A stretch of DNA of 64,000 bases from Myxocyprinus asiaticus (taxonomy: Eukaryota > Chordata > Actinopteri > Cypriniformes > Catostomidae): positions 27,680,880 to 27,744,879 of the forward strand of contig NC_059379.1 in NCBI RefSeq assembly GCF_019703515.2, read 5' to 3'. Position 1 is the first letter of the stretch; each line of letters opens with the position of its first letter. Positions 10,131-23,692 of the stretch are shown here, piece after piece. The notes beneath the pieces were generated by a model. The model worked only from the letters and a program-made list of their open reading frames with translations. It did not search any database and was not told the DNA's origin. A program made the translations under genes and the position numbers.

Positions 10131-11284
10131 GTCAGTACACACACATTTGTGCGGTCAGTCTCCCCCACCCCCATGACAAAAAATGAAAAGCTAAAAGATA
10201 CGTATGTATAGGTACTACACACATTTAACACACGCCATCAGACGACTTCTGTCTGGATTTTTTATGGTTTCTATGACTGCTGTAATGCTGGCCTATAACT
10301 ATTTTCTGCCAAGGTATGGAGGTTGCCATGTAGATGAAAATGTTTTTCCAATTAGGGCCATAAATGAGGAGGAATGGGGAAGGGGAGCTGCACGTTCATT
10401 AAACAAGGCCAAGAATATAATTGCCTTTAAGTACTTACAACTGTAAAAACCCTACATCCATTTCCCCTCGAACACAAGAAGAATAAATAACTCAGTATGA
10501 CTCGCACAGACTGAAAGGTAAAGTGAAAAATCTGGTTTTAATAGTATGGTAATGATTATCATTCATTTGTGGTGTCATCTCAGATTTCTCCACATTCATT
10601 GTCTGAATGTTGATGGAAATAAAGAACCGTAATTTGGGACCTGTGAGGTGTATGACTCTTGTCCACATTACTTTCCTGGGGAACATCTAATGATTTGTTT
10701 TACACTAGCAATCAAATGTTTGCACACACATACTCATTCTTTATTATAACGATTTTCCACATTTTAGAAAAATAGTGAGTCTTCAAAAATATTAAATAAC
10801 AAATTGAATTACGGGGATTATGCAGTGACCACAAAAATGTTTAGCAAAATTATCTTATATTTTAGCTTCTTCTAAGTAGTCACTCTTTGACTAGATTATA
10901 GCTCTGCACACCCTTGGCATTCTCTCAACCGACTTAATGAGGTATCCACCTGGGATGCTTTTTAAACAGTACTGAAGGAGTTCCCATGTACAGTAGGTAT
11001 GTTGTACACTTGGTGGTTGCTTTTCCTTGTGGTCTATCTTATCCATTAAAATAATATTAATTAAATACAATTGTAATTTTGTACAGAAATTCATACATGG
11101 GCAGAATCAGAATGAGCTTTATTGCCAAGTATGCTTACACATACAAGGAATTTGTCTTGGTGACAGGAGCTTCCAGTACATAACAATACAAAAACAGCAA
11201 CAAGACTTTTAAAAAATAATTAAAATTGAATAAAAAAATAGATAAATATTGAAAAGACAATAGTATATATAGAATACACAATAG

Positions 11285-11314
11285 ACTATATATATATATA
11301 TATACACCGTATAT

Positions 11315-11401
<87 letters not shown>

Positions 11402-11435
11402 CATACATATACATACACATACATACATATACATT
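11285..11435. repeat. (TA)n and (TACA)n microsatellite
   Basis: A long alternating AT run (main block about 11320-11380) is followed by ACATACAT repeats to about 11435. Confidence 0.95.
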
Positions 11436-11954
11436 TAGTAGAATATAGTATTTACTCAAATAATTTTAATAATATAATCGTAAGCCTAAAGATAAAAAGG
11501 GTTTTAAGTAGGACGTCAAACAGTATTTTTTTTAATCATATTAATTTTATATGCTGAAATTATATAAATAATAGATTTAATCGGAATTAATTGCACATCA
11601 GTATTTGTCTAGTAAGGCCTCCAAATGAAAATAACTGTGTTTGAATGCAAGAAAGCTTTGTTAGAATGCAAGAATTGAGCCTGTTTACATGCACACCAAT
11701 ACCCTGATTACTCCCCAAAATCAGCTTGTGGCAAAGCAAGAAATCCGTATTTACAAGACACTTGAAATAATTGTGATATTCTGTGCTTTTGATGTCAAAC
11801 CATGAAGATGCACAATACATGTGCACATTGGATAAACCGGTAAAAACGGCAGTTAAGTGGTTAACATGCAACACGAAATCGGCGTTAAGGGAAAAAATAT
11901 ACCCATGTCGATTGGTTTATTCTTATGCTGTTTATGACCTTAAAATAGTAAAGA

Positions 11955-12360
11955 AACGCCCTTTTTTTCTCTCCAATTTGGAATGTGCTCTTAGTCCTCG
12001 TGGTGGCGTAGTGACTTGCCTCAATCCGGGTGGAAATATCAGTTGCGTCTGAGACCGTCAATCTGCGCATCTTATCACGTGGCTTGTTGAGCGCGTTACC
12101 GCAGAGATGTACCACATGTGGAGGCTTCATGCTATTCTCCGCGGCATCCATGCACAATTCACCATGCGCCCCACCGAGAGTGAGAACCACATTATAGCGA
12201 TCACGAGGAGGTTACCCCATGTGACTCTACCCTCCCTAGCAACTGGGCCAATTTGGTTGCTTAGGAGACTTGGCTGGAGTCACTCAGTATGCCCTGGATT
12301 CAAACCCGCAACTCCAGGGTGGCAGTCAGTGTCTTTTCTTGCTGAGCTACCCAGGCCCCC
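11955..12360 (-). mobile_element. tRNA-derived SINE, reverse orientation
   Basis: On the - strand the element starts GGGGGCCTGGGTAGCTCAGC (12360 downward) with an A-box-like segment, followed by a B box on the complement of 12296-12311 (GGGTTTGAATCC on the - strand). A SINE body runs from there to a tail near 11965, with the ATTCCAAATTGG motif. The same head, B box and tail occur in + orientation at 51171-51520, which supports one SINE family. It carries internal Pol III promoter elements but no protein. Confidence 0.85.
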
Positions 12361-13485
12361 AAGGAATGCCTTTTTAATTTGTTTACATGACCACACACAT
12401 TGTCATCTTATTAAGCATAATCGGTGTTAGAACTTGGAAGCAAACATGTTCAATAAGGGTGCTTTCACACTAGCACTTTTGGTGCGCACCCAGGGTCGAA
12501 TGACATCAAAGTTTGGTTAGTTTGGATAATGTGAACGCTGTTTTCCGAACTCGGGTGCGCACCCACGAACTGCACCCGAGACTACCTGTAGGAGGTGGTC
12601 TGAGTTCGGTTGCACTGGATCTGTGGTGCGGTTCGCATGAGTGAGAAAGCAACCTGTACTCGGGTCCGCACTTGCTCAGGAAGTTAAATGACTTGCGCAT
12701 GTGTTTTTGCCGATTTAAGCATGATGACATCATCAGTTACACAAACAAACACACGTGCATCATGAGTGGCAGGGAAACGTTGCGGGACACAGAAGAGGTG
12801 AGGTGCCTTTTATATATGTGAGTGAGTGAGTGAGCGTGCAACCAGCTGTGTCCTCAAAAAAGATAGTTTGTGAGCATCAGATATAGTCTTCTTATCCTGG
12901 ACATGTACAACTGCTGAATTAAAGCATGCGAAGCACAGAGGCACAAGTGTCGTTCACTCTGGTGTGCATAATGACACAAAATTAATAACAAACACACAAA
13001 TATAGCGACCCGCATTGTGCTTTCCATCATGTGCAAGTTTATGATGACGCAAGTTGATGACGGAAAAGCACCGGGGTTCGACAGAATCATAATAAGTCTG
13101 ACACCAGACCAATGCTGTGGGGGTGCCGTGAACAATCACGCTTGGATTAGGACCGCAGCAAACATGCCCAGTGTAAAAACCACCTAAGTATCATTTGTTG
13201 CCTGTACAGCTACTCGTATCCTATAGAGCTGGAGTAGCGTTCACTGCCCCCTGCTGACTGGGATTTGCAAAAACATGAAGGTGATACTTCAAGCTTGAAT
13301 TGCTCAGATGAAAGGAATAATTTTATGGTCTGGGGGCATGATTAATTTCATCATATTTTTTTGTATGTTATTTTTTTTAATATAATAAATCACACTAAAT
13401 TAACATGTTAAATTGACAGCCCTAGTTTTAAGATAATGAGAAACATAAAGTCAGTCTGGTGTGTCCAAACTTTTGACTGGTAGTG

Positions 13486-15148
13486 TATTTAAAATGAATT
13501 TATTAAACTATGATTCCTTATTTGTGGATAGGGATTTCTCTGTCATCAACATCATTGTTTGCCAGTTTACAAGATGTTTATTCTCTCTCATGCATATGCA
13601 AGCTGAATGAACCTAGTTCATTTATAATACCCTGCCTCTTACAGGTAGTTCTTGCTGTAGGTCTCGGACTTTAACTTGTTTAGTGAGTACCATTCTGGAT
13701 CCTCCTCATTCCAGACTTCAAAACTTTGAATCAAGGAAGTTACACAAGCACATAGCTTAATTTGCCACATGCTTGTTTAACAGTGCAGTTAAATTAAAAC
13801 TGTTGTGGCAAAACATTCATTAGCATCGACGTTTTGCAGTAATTTGCTGTGTTAGCCAAATGAGCAAAATGGTGTTTAACATTTCACAAGTTGTTTTCTG
13901 TTCCGAGAAGGACTGAAATGAATGCCAGCATTTTATGAATATAGCCTGCCCAAGGTCTTAGCTAAAGTTCAGTTGCCAAGTTGTCGTTCACGATCATTTC
14001 TTTTCTTCTTTTTTTCACTTCTCAGCAAGGGACGATTTTCAGCACACATCAAAGCAGCTCTTGAAATCCTTCAGACTTGAGGCTTGAGGATGTCTGACTG
14101 GACTCCGTTTCTTGTGGTTCACACAAATCCCTCAGCTCAACACATGTAGTATCTGTTGAAAACTTTATGCTTGATGTGTGTCAGATTGCTCAAGGAATCT
14201 TTCACTTAATAGCTAAAGTTCACACATTCCATTGGGAGTCAAACCTCACATGTTTGAAATGTTCTCCTCTCTATCTGTTCATGTTCATTAGCTATCCATC
14301 TTGAAGATTTGTTTGAAGTTTGTTGCAGACAGTGCTTGATTCAGTAAATTCAGTGAATAAACTACCTCAACAGATACTTGTTATCTTATTAATTAAGATT
14401 AATATTAATTGTATTACAACCTGTAGAGCTGAAAGCAACTTGCTTCTCAACTCGCTTTTAGAGCCCCTCCATGGACATTACACCTGTAAAATGGAGCTCA
14501 CACATGCCTATATGCCCAACAACTTTTCGCTTTGGCCACTGGTGGCGTGTTTCAAATTTTGGTCAGTATAGACTGATTTTATCTGAATAAAAAATACACC
14601 TACTGTTGATGCTCCATAACTGTATAAGATGTTTTTGCAATTTCAAATGGGCTATTGAATAAATAGCATTTCTTATTTTTCAGTTCTGTTGAGGTTTTTG
14701 ACCTTTCCACATATTCCCTTAATATTTTAAGTGTGTAATCGACTAGATTTGTTAAATTTGAAATGCACTTGAGGATTATTTTTCATGCACGGTCTGGATT
14801 ACTCAGAACAGGTCATTGCATTCAGTTTGGTGTACACATTAAGGAAGAGACATTCTGTCTCGCCTGAGTATACCCGAGTGCCTCCTGTTTTCAGGCACAT
14901 TTCTCCTGTTTCAGCCATTGAGTGTGTGTTTTTGACATTTCCTCATTTGGATGGTTGGCAAGAGGTTTTTGGCATTCCTTAGGGCTGTGTCAAGCATGGG
15001 CAAGAGCAGCTCTCCCTGGCTTTTTACTGTCTCCTGACAGCTAAACTTTTATTGAGGCGAATTGCAGAGTAGGGAAGTTAATGACTTTTTAACTCTCCCA
15101 TAAGTGAGTGCCCATCCGATAATATGGTTAAATATCTGTCACATGCAC
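13486..15148. other. lmf1 intron, no gene seen
   Basis: No convincing coding region, RNA gene or repeat boundary is seen. Short open frames here lack family motifs. Confidence 0.5.
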
Positions 15149-15212
15149 CTGTGTGCTAAAGACTGAGTCTTTGGTTTTTACTGTGTGCTAAAGACTGAGT
15201 CTTTGGTTTTTA
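15149..15212. repeat. 32-bp tandem duplication
   Basis: The unit that begins CTGTGTGCTAAAGACTGAG and ends TTGGTTTTTA occurs twice head to tail without mismatch (15149-15180 and 15181-15212). Confidence 0.95.
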
Positions 15213-15901
15213 CAGTAATATTGGATACTTGGATTCTCTTATGCATGACTGACGCTAATTAACTAGAATTAAATTTAGATGTCTGAATTGAAATGAGGAG
15301 AAATTGCCCTTGGCGTTACGTAGTGCACAACTGTCAAGATATTGATCTCTTTACCGCTATGGAGTAAGAAGTTGTTGTTTTGTATAAGTAATCAGATCAT
15401 TGACTGTTGTACAGACAGTATTATTGAAGAGTTATGCAAGGCCCTTGCTACAAAAACATATTGTCAGGTAAAATGGATACTGATGTTAAGTGTAAATGCC
15501 TGAAAATGTTATTACTCCTAGCTGAATTCCAGCCTACTAATGGGAGACAAACACTGGTGATGCTTTGTTAGCTACTTCAGTAATATCCAACCGGATTATA
15601 AGCAGTTTTCAAACTGTTGTTTACCAAGCTACAAGCCATACACAATTTCAAGTACTGTAGTTCAACTGAAGTCATGCTTCTCTTTTGAAATATTTAGCTA
15701 CACTACAAACTACTATCAAAAGTAGCTAACTACATAACATTTATGTAAAGGGACTATTTATATCTATATATCTAATCAAATAATTTATCAGAGCAGAGCC
15801 CTGTTTTTCAGGCATGAAAACAATTAGGGGTTTTTGAATGAACAAAGGGTGAGAGCATTAAATGTGAACAGATACATTTAAATTGAGTATAAATATATAT
15901 A

Positions 15902-15902
<1 letters not shown>

Positions 15903-15958
<56 letters not shown>
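15903..15958. repeat. (TC)n-(TA)n microsatellite
   Basis: A CT dinucleotide run at about 15903-15944 is followed by a TA run. Confidence 0.95.
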
Positions 15959-15959
<1 letters not shown>

Positions 15960-18890
15960 GAAGTTGAATACACCCTAACTTATATAACTGAGACGGAAAC
16001 ACAGTAATGAACAACAGTGTTAAGGTAATATATATATAAAAAAATACTTAAAAGGCCGCACAGGGACTGGAATTGGTGAATCGTTTTTCTCATTTTTAAT
16101 CAGTCTGTTTACTTCAACCATCCGGACAAAGTGATTCATTAGAATGAATCAGACTTTCCAATTCAACATACGAGAGTGAGGGGACAATTTACAAGATTTT
16201 GTTTTATTATTAGCTCAGTTACACTAGGTATAAAGCCAGACTGGTCAGACAGTGAAATCCGAAACAGTAGGTTGACTTTTCTAGCTAAAATCAGTCTGCG
16301 CTTACTGAAATACAAAAGAGTGCCCCAAGTGTTGTTGGGTATATGGGTTTGTGAGTGCTTCTTTTTTCAGGTTGTAATTTCCACGGAGGGGCACCTAAAG
16401 CGAGTTGTTAAGCGAGTTGTTTTCAGCTATATAGGCTGTAATACAGTGAAGGCCAATGCATATTTCATATGCATATTTTATAAACTGAACCCCCCAACCC
16501 AAACTCCAAACCTAGCCATCAGTGGAGTAAAAATATACTGAGAGACGGACAAAGGCAACTTCCAAATCGCACTTTTCACTGTTTATGCATGCGCAATTAC
16601 TTCCTGGTTTTATGCAGGATCCGAATCCTGGTCTCCCACGCAGCTGACGCAACACGCTTTTGGTTGCGCCACAAGGGAAGGTAAACACAATGAAGTCAGT
16701 GAGCTGGCATAATGTGGCCAATCCTAGTGTAGGGAACTCTCGGAAACAACATGCCGACTTCCCGTGTGATCATGTTGATAAAGCATGTGCTCAATATAGT
16801 GTAATACTAAAAACACAAATCTAATATTTTTTCTCACCACAATGCAAATTCTTTGTATTTTGTTACTGTAAAAGCTACATCCTTTAGAAAACAGCTGTAC
16901 TGTTGACATACTACTGAAAAATTTAGTTAAAATAGTGTGAGCCATGGCACGGAAGATAGCACATGTGTTACAAAACAGAAAATAAAATTGCACCATTAGC
17001 ATTATCATATAGAATATAATTCAAAAGTAATTACTTTTTCCCCATTTTTGCATAAAAATAAAATGCACTCTTTAAATAAAAATTTTTAATGTCACTACTT
17101 TTTTACTCCCCAACACTGATAAGATCTAGTAAAAGCAGCAAGCATGGTTCTTGTTTATGACATTGCCACAGATTCAAATCATTTCAGGAAATCAGGCATT
17201 CATCTATTTACTATGCAAGCAATGCAGTCCCTTTTAATCTTATTTATTTGTAATTAGGAGAAATAAGAGAATTGTGTGTAAGATGTGAATTACTGTCTTT
17301 AAAACAATGTGACTGTCAGATGGCAGAGTTCCAGTTGGACATTTTCGGTTGGATGGTCTTAATTCTGGCTTTATTTATTGGCCAGCTGATAAGTGGGTTG
17401 AGGGTGGGAGGCAGTCATTTTCACATTAGTGCAATCGCATTTTAGGGAGCTAATACTCATTCCAAGGTTCCTTATTGCATTATCCTTAATGTCATAAATG
17501 CAAGAATGCACTTGATGAGCAGCAAAACTTACTGATGCATTAGTTTTTGCCTCTGGGATGTAAACGTTAGTTGCATATAGGCTCTATTGAAAATAGTCTT
17601 ACTGTTTCTAGATGGAGCGCACATGTTTAGATTAGGCTTCGTATTACATATGTAAATCAAAAGAAAGTTTGTGAAAATTTTATGCTTAACCTTTGTTCTT
17701 TACAGTAACTCAACATTTATTTGGCTGTCTTGGTTGATTTGGTACAGAGGGATCCAAATCACCGCAGGTTAAGAAAAACAGCTGTCAAGAGTTAAAAATG
17801 TTTAAAATCTGCCACCAATAATAAATTTGATGTGTGGTGAAGCTCTCTCTCTCCCTCTGCATTAATGATGTAACTCTTAAAGGAATGATGGGATATAAAG
17901 TATCATTGCAGCTCTAGATATGCAGTAGTGTTTAAATGATTGTGTATGGTCTCAAGGAGTATTAGTAAAACCATTCCTACAAGTCTCTGCTTGTAACAAA
18001 GTGGGCAGTTTTAAATGTTTGGTCTTCATAATATGTGATGTGCTAAAAATGACCACAGAATTTGACTTCTCTATGTTATAACAGGTTCCTTACTGTCAGA
18101 AAAACTGAAATATTAGCTAAACACTCAGTGACATCAGTTTTTCCCCTACACGCATTCAGCAGCAGGGAAATTATGAGCACCGCTGCTGAAATTTGGTTTA
18201 TTAATATTCTTGACACATCGTAACACTTGCTAGGTTTCTGTTCGGATAGGGTCGCTGAAAAAACAATGCCATAGTTGTTACTCCACTGAAACATTTTCAG
18301 TTGCCGCCCAAGCGATATTTCAGACCATCGAGGCAAATGTAATAATCTCTATAGTTCGGCTTTTTTGTACGTGCTAAATATGCTTCTCATCTGCAATGCG
18401 ATGTTTGCGCATACATTTGGGGTAAACAATCACGGAACCATTTGCGCCAATAATCTGCTCTGTTCACAGGTGTACACCCACCGGGCGTGCAGACGTCCCT
18501 CTATATCATGCCGCAGACAACAAAACTGATGCAAACTGTTTGAATTCTAGTGAGAAATTTCTGGAGCAAGTCAAACCTTTCAAACAGTAGACAGCCCCTA
18601 AATGCTAAACAGCACTGAGGAGGAAAAGAGCAACACTGTTATGTGCCAAAATAAAGGGTTTTTCAAATTACACATCATCCTTACTAAAATTCATCACAAT
18701 TTTACAGTAGTAACAGTAACTGTGTTATTTTGACAAAAATTTACAGTTTCATATTAAATAATTGGTCCCACTCTATATTAGGTGTCTTTAACTACAATGT
18801 ACTTAAGCATTTGATACAATGTACTTATTATTTACATAGGTGTTGTTTCATTGTACTTAGATTTAAAGTACCTGCATTTAGTTACATTTG
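15960..18890. other. lmf1 intron, no gene seen
   Basis: No coding or RNA gene is supported. A short segment near 16615-16670 (CCGAATCCTGG) looks B-box-like but has no matching A box. Confidence 0.5.
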
Positions 18891-18900
18891 TTTTTACACT

Positions 18901-18965
18901 GTTAACCTTACCCCTAACTCTAACCCCAACCCTAACCCTAACCCTACTCCTAAACCTACCCATAC
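18901..18965. repeat. degenerate CCCTAA-type repeat
   Basis: Variants of CCCTAA and CCCCAA are repeated about ten times, similar to interstitial telomere-like tracts. A second short tract lies at 52005-52034. Both are too short and divergent for a telomere. Confidence 0.8.
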
Positions 18966-19544
18966 CTCAACCTCAGAAGCAGCAAATGTGAATCTTGTGA
19001 GAATTTTGCAGAACAACATGTAGTTATTCAGTAAATACATTGTATTCCATGTATTTTAATGTTAATGCATAGTTGTTAAACACACCGAATATAAAGTGTG
19101 ACCAAATAATCTATAAGGTAGGATCTATTAGACCTACTTTTTATTACAACCATGTCAGTTGTATTTAAAGTTTCTACATGTGTTTAGGCTACTTTTTTCC
19201 ATAACAAATACTATAATTGATTATATAATTATTTTAGAAAGACAAGCTACAGTGACCTAACCACAGTAATAAGGAGCCATGGTTTTACCTGTGCTTATAT
19301 GGCATTGCACTGTAAATAGTTTGGACCTCCAAGACCAATAGTCAAATTATGGACAAAGTTTTCCTCCTGTGTAATCTATGTTCTGTTTGAATGATGTTTG
19401 ATATTTGAATGATGTTTGATATATGGAAATAAACTGAATAATAATTATAATAGGCTCATATAAATAAACAGGCTACTCAACTTTTAAAAGGGCAAATAGA
19501 AAACTATCTGTATCTTTTGTTGTTGACATCTGTGAAGGATTTAA

Positions 19545-19990
19545 GTGTGTGGGCAATGGAGGATTCAGGAGACAGTGAACAGTTGAGGTGAGTATTTATT
19601 TTCTCCACACTCAGATACAAAATAAATAAATAATAATAAAAAAAAACAACAACAACATGGCTCTCAGTGGCCAACTCAAACAGGGTCTTTTTAACAGTCT
19701 CTCATAAAACTATGCAGTTATTGCTGCCTGTCATTTGGCCACCAGCTCTCTTGCTACTCTCTCACTATAGAGCCTTATGCCTTATCAGGTCTCCCTCCAC
19801 CATCACTATAATGAGAGACAGGTGTTAGAGTAATTACAGCCCAGGTGACAAGCCTTACCGCTTTCCCTCTCCCGCAGACAAACACATGACCACACCCCCA
19901 TGCCACAACATCAACAACAAAAATAATGGCACTTGATGCATACCCTTGTACTTGAAAATCATGAACAAAACTATGCAAGATAAAAGAAAA
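19545..19990 (-). mobile_element. gypsy LTR-like block
   Basis: The stretch contains AGTTGAGGTGAGTATTTATT near its left edge, a pyrimidine-rich middle (CTCTCTCACTATAG), and CTTACCGCTTTCCCTCTCC followed by ACACATGACCACACCCCCATG. The same order of motifs occurs in the LTR-like 3' end of the gypsy remnant at 3983-4310 and at 41750-41945. No internal genes flank it, so it is a solo or isolated LTR. Confidence 0.5.
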
Positions 19991-20266
19991 TGCCACCCAG
20001 GCTACATTAAATACAGATTATGTTTTTTATTGTGTTGGGTTCAGTAGCTTTGATAGTTGTTATATGTATAGGTTCTGTTAAAAAGGTTTATATTTATTTG
20101 CATTAATATGTATTAAAAATAGTGCAGATGAGTCACGTGATGCTATGTGAGTGTAAGCAGCCTAGTGGCGTTCTCCGCTACACTTTGCTACAATTATCCT
20201 TTCAATCAACATTAATCGGTGAGAACTGATATAGTTTTGATTGTTAAACTGTGCGTGTAGTGTAGG

Positions 20267-21180
20267 ATGTCGAAGAATTTGAAATCGTCGGCCTGTGGGG
20301 ACATTAAAAAGCATTTACAGTCACACACACTGACGCCTCTCAAGAGCAAGATGGCGGGAGTCCGGTTGGGAATGACAGCGCGCCTCAGGATGTAGGTCAA
20401 GATATCGCAAACATTTATGCAGCGCTAAAGAAAATCTCAACTGACATGGAGGGCCTCGCGGAAATACGTTGAGTGACCACATCTATGGAGGCAAACCTTT
20501 CCGCCCTGATCACAAGAATGGACGAGGTTGAAAAGAGAATAGAGTCTCTGGAAGTAGCCGGAAAAGAGCTGCAGATTAACCCACCGGCCACCAAAACTGA
20601 TAAGGATCAGGTATGGGAAAAATGAGTGGATATGGAAAATTGAAGCAGACATAATAATGTTTGTTTCTTTGGATTCCCCGAGAGAAAGGAAGGTCAAGAT
20701 ATGGTAAAGTGTCTGGACGGGCTTATTCCAAATTTTTTCGACAAAGCGGGCCATCATCTGGAAATAGAACGTGTGCACAGAATTCTCGGTCAGCTTCCCA
20801 GAGTGGTGACATACCCTGATGCATTCTGGCAAGATTCTTGCGGTCGGCAGACAGAGACTTTGTTTTACGTGCGGCAAGGTATATAGGCAAGTTGTGCTGG
20901 CAGGATTACAACATTATGGTTTTCCGGACTTTGGCAGTGCTACACAAGCGAAACGGGAGAGATTCAAAAAGAGTGTAAGAAATCAATTAACGCACAGAAT
21001 GTGAGCTTTGCTTTGCTTTACCAGGCTAAACTGAGAACTGATGCCAAGGACGGACGTAAGACTTTCACATGCCCACGAGAAGCTATTGCCTTCATTAAAT
21101 TAATGGAGTGAGTGCGTGGCTTTGCCAGCGCTGAATCATCGGAACTACACATCGTGAATTTTGCTGATGCAGTCTGAGAG
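20267..21180 (+). pseudogene. L1-like ORF1 (RNA-binding chaperone), broken
   Basis: An ATG at 20267 begins MSKNLKSSACGDIKKH. Later frames give a coiled-coil-like stretch (MDEVEKRIESLEVAGKELQ near 20520) and a segment with VCFFGFPERKEGQDM near 20660, followed by FFDKAGHHLEIERVHRI, the pattern of L1 ORF1 RNA-binding domains. Several frameshifts and stops separate the pieces (for example a TGA near 20623). In an active L1 this protein coats the RNA and helps target-primed reverse transcription. Confidence 0.65.
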
Positions 21181-21654
21181 GTTTGTTATGTGGATTGTTG
21201 CCCACTGTCTATCTCTATTGATCTACTTTTTAAAATTATTTACTTTTCCTTTATTGGCTTATTGTTGAGTTTATTTGTTCTTTTTGTGAGTTTGATGTTA
21301 TTTACTGGGGCCTATTTCATTGAAAACTTTCACATGCAGTTCAATTGCATGGTGTATGTTTAAAAAAAACACTGGACTGAAGTAATCTCGTAGCAATGGT
21401 GTCACAGAGGGTCTCGTGTACGTGCATGCATCTGGGGGATGGACACCAGTTGGGACTGTTATGCGTGAGGTTGAAGCACATTTTTTTCTGTTCTGTGGCT
21501 TATTAAGGATTTTATGGTTACATCAATGTTGAATTGTGGTCTATATAATTTTGACACTACAGAGGATGTGTAAAAATCTTGATCTTATAGACATTTGGAG
21601 ACTTTTGAATCCATCATGGATGGACTACACCTTTTTCATCAGTTCATAAGATTT

Positions 21655-22695
21655 TCTCTAGAATAATTTTTTTTTCACACTTATTCCATTTGCCACTGAT
21701 TGCTCAATTGGGAACATTTTAGTTTTAGATCATGCTTATAGAGAAAAGAAAATCATATAGATGGTGCTTTAATACATCCCTTCTGCAGGACCCAGCATTT
21801 CAACAAATGTTAAAGACAGAAGTTAAGGTTTATGTGGAGGCTAATTGGTCCTCAGTGTCCTCTGTGGGCGTGGCGCTTAAGGCAGTTCTTAGGGTGCGGA
21901 TCATACAATATGCCTCATTCATTAAAAAGATCAAAGCACAGGAATTCATGGAATTGGAAAAGAGAATTAAAAGTGCTGAAACAGAGCTGAAGCGTTGAAT
22001 GTCATCCAGTGGTCTTAGAGAATTGACTCTGAAAATATAGTTACAATACTATTTTGTCACAAAAGGTAGAGTTTTGCTTATTCAGGGCAAGACAGACATT
22101 TGTGTCAGGAGACAAGGCAGGGAAACCACTCGCCAGATACATAAAACAGAGTTGTTTTTTTCCACCATTCCTTCAGTGAAGTCTTCTGGAGGCAATATAT
22201 TTACCTCTGCCACAGATATTAATAAGGCCTTTAAAGAATTCTATTTCAATCTTTATAGTTCCACGTCTTTGTCTACCGATAAGGATATTAGCAACTTCGT
22301 AGAGCCATTAGAACTTCCTAAATTGACAAATGATCAAAAAGACTTTCTTGATTCAGATATTACTTTGGAGGAGCTTGTTGTGGTAACTGAAGCCTTGATA
22401 ACAGGTAAGGCACTGGAGCCAGATGATTTTGCCACAGAATTTTTTAGATTTTATGTCACAGAACTGGCTCCTCTTTGTTAGAAGTTTACACAGAGTCATT
22501 AAAGAAAGGTGAACTAACGGCAACCATGACACAAGCCCTGATCAGTCTAATTCTTAAAAAAGGTAAAGACCCAAATTAATGTAAAAGTTATCATCCAATT
22601 TCCCTGATCCAGTTAGATGTAAAAATATTGTCTAAAATTCTGGCTAATTGATTAAGCAGAGTAATTACATTTCTTATACATATAGATCAAGTGGG
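21655..22695 (+). pseudogene. L1-like ORF2, endonuclease end to RT start
   Basis: Around 21690-21735 the text resembles the end of an L1 endonuclease (CSIGN then LDHA). Then 21732-21998 gives YRWCFNTSLLQDPAFQQML and FMELEKRIKSAETELKR, a linker common in L1 ORF2. The block at 22074-22481 carries FKEFYFNLYSS and the LTNDQKDFLDSDITLEEL motif before RT. After a frameshift, LISLILKKGKDPN and SYHPISLIQLDVKILSKIL (near 22535-22640) are RT blocks. The sequence is then cut by a DIRS fragment. Most of the endonuclease is absent. Confidence 0.75.
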
Positions 22696-22842
22696 GTTCC
22701 CTATCTGTCACTCACTCTATGTTATGTCGATGTAGTGACACTAGGGGTCACTCTTGGGAGCCCCGAACACCTCTGATCTTTGAGAAAAGGCCAATGGGAA
22801 TTGGCAAGTGGAATTTGCATGCCACTCTCCCGGACATACGGG

Positions 22843-22849
22843 TATAAAA
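22843..22849 (+). promoter_or_regulatory. TATA box of DIRS fragment
   Basis: TATAAAA in the context GGGTATAAAAGGAGCTGG, at the same place as in the DIRS copy at 33247. Confidence 0.7.
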
Positions 22850-23113
22850 GGAGCTGGCTCGCAACCACTTATTCAGATTTTCTCTTCGGAGCGGAGCGGT
22901 TGTATTTCACTGAGCTGAATTCCTCCGCCGATCCATTCATCTACAAACTGCTGGATTTACGGCGCATTTCAGAGGCTTCTCCCTCTATGCACTGGTGGAG
23001 AGCAGAGAATGCCCCTGGGCACTTCGGCAGACTAAAAGAGTATATTCTTCCTCTGAAAGAGTATATTTTCCTAAAGCTAAAAGAGTGGCACTTACGGGAG
23101 CGTCTTTTTAAAG

Positions 23114-23692
23114 ATGCCTTTCTGTTTGTGTATATTTCCTGGTTGCGGTCGTTACCTCTCAGCTTCTGACGGCCACGATCGCTGCCTTATGTATTTGGGC
23201 GCTGCCCACGCGGAGACAGCGTTCGTGGATGGGTCATGTCCTCACTGCGAGAACATGACTATGGCAACATTGCGGTCGCAGCTTTCTTTTGTAAGAGGGA
23301 AAGCCACCCCAATGGCTCCCCGCTTGGTCCTTCTACCTACGGGTATGAGGCCACGTCGGTTAGCACTGGGGGCGATTTGGGGACCTTAATGTGAGCAGCT
23401 CCACCAGGAAACCCCCCACGGACCTCCCATTCCCCAGCACGCTCATGTGCCCATCGAGTTCTGGGATGAGACTGCCAGCTCGTCTCAGGGTGAGTTCGCA
23501 TACTCATTCGGGGCTCGCGAAGAGGATGAGCTGTCAATCGCAGCATCGGAGAGCGGGCTCGTCCAGTCTGATGCTGAGGACTCGGCTGGGCTTTCACCTT
23601 CGGGTATGGTCACCCAGTCGCAGGCCGTGCTTGCCCGGGCGGCTGCAAGTGTCGGGCTGGAGTGGAATCCTCCACTCTCCCCTGAACCTTGA
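23114..23692 (+). pseudogene. DIRS gag-like protein fragment
   Basis: Frame 23114 reads MPFCLCIFPGCGRYLSASD and then GHDRCLMYLG, a Cys/His-rich segment, then SCPHCENMTMATLRSQL, before a stop near 23387. A second frame (23447-23692) continues with an acidic Ser-rich region (ASSSQGEFAYSF, ESGLVQSDAED) ending GLEWNPPLSPEP. The paralogous segments at 33505-34161 show the same order. It is broken by at least one frameshift. Confidence 0.7.

Larger units (their letters stand above)
10703..13485. mobile_element. Tc1-type terminal repeats enclosing later insertions
   Basis: The left end CACTAGCAATCAAATGTTTG (TA at 10701-10702) and the right end CAAACTTTTGACTGGTAGTG (TA at 13486-13487) are imperfect inverted repeats of a Tc1-type family. 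Internal sequence near 10880-10990 resembles the same family. Between them lie a dispersed repeat piece (11105-11220), an AT microsatellite, a SINE (11955-12360) and unassigned DNA. Pairing these two ends as one original element is inference. Confidence 0.55.

Noticed and set aside
9872..10186. A 104-codon frame across the GT repeat and the lmf1 exon
   Set aside because: The frame that matches LMF1 is a different one. This frame reads the GT repeat as Val-Cys repeats and only passes through the exon.
11955..12360. Functional tRNA gene in the SINE head
   Set aside because: The A and B boxes are present but the arms do not form a full cloverleaf, and a SINE body follows. A second copy at 51171 has the same body.
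16600..16690. Possible tRNA gene (CCGAATCCTGG segment)
   Set aside because: No A box, no cloverleaf and no matching arms; at most an old SINE scrap.
18901..18965. CCCTAA-like tract as a telomere or chromosome end
   Set aside because: It is short, degenerate and flanked by ordinary intron sequence. A similar short tract occurs at 52005-52034.
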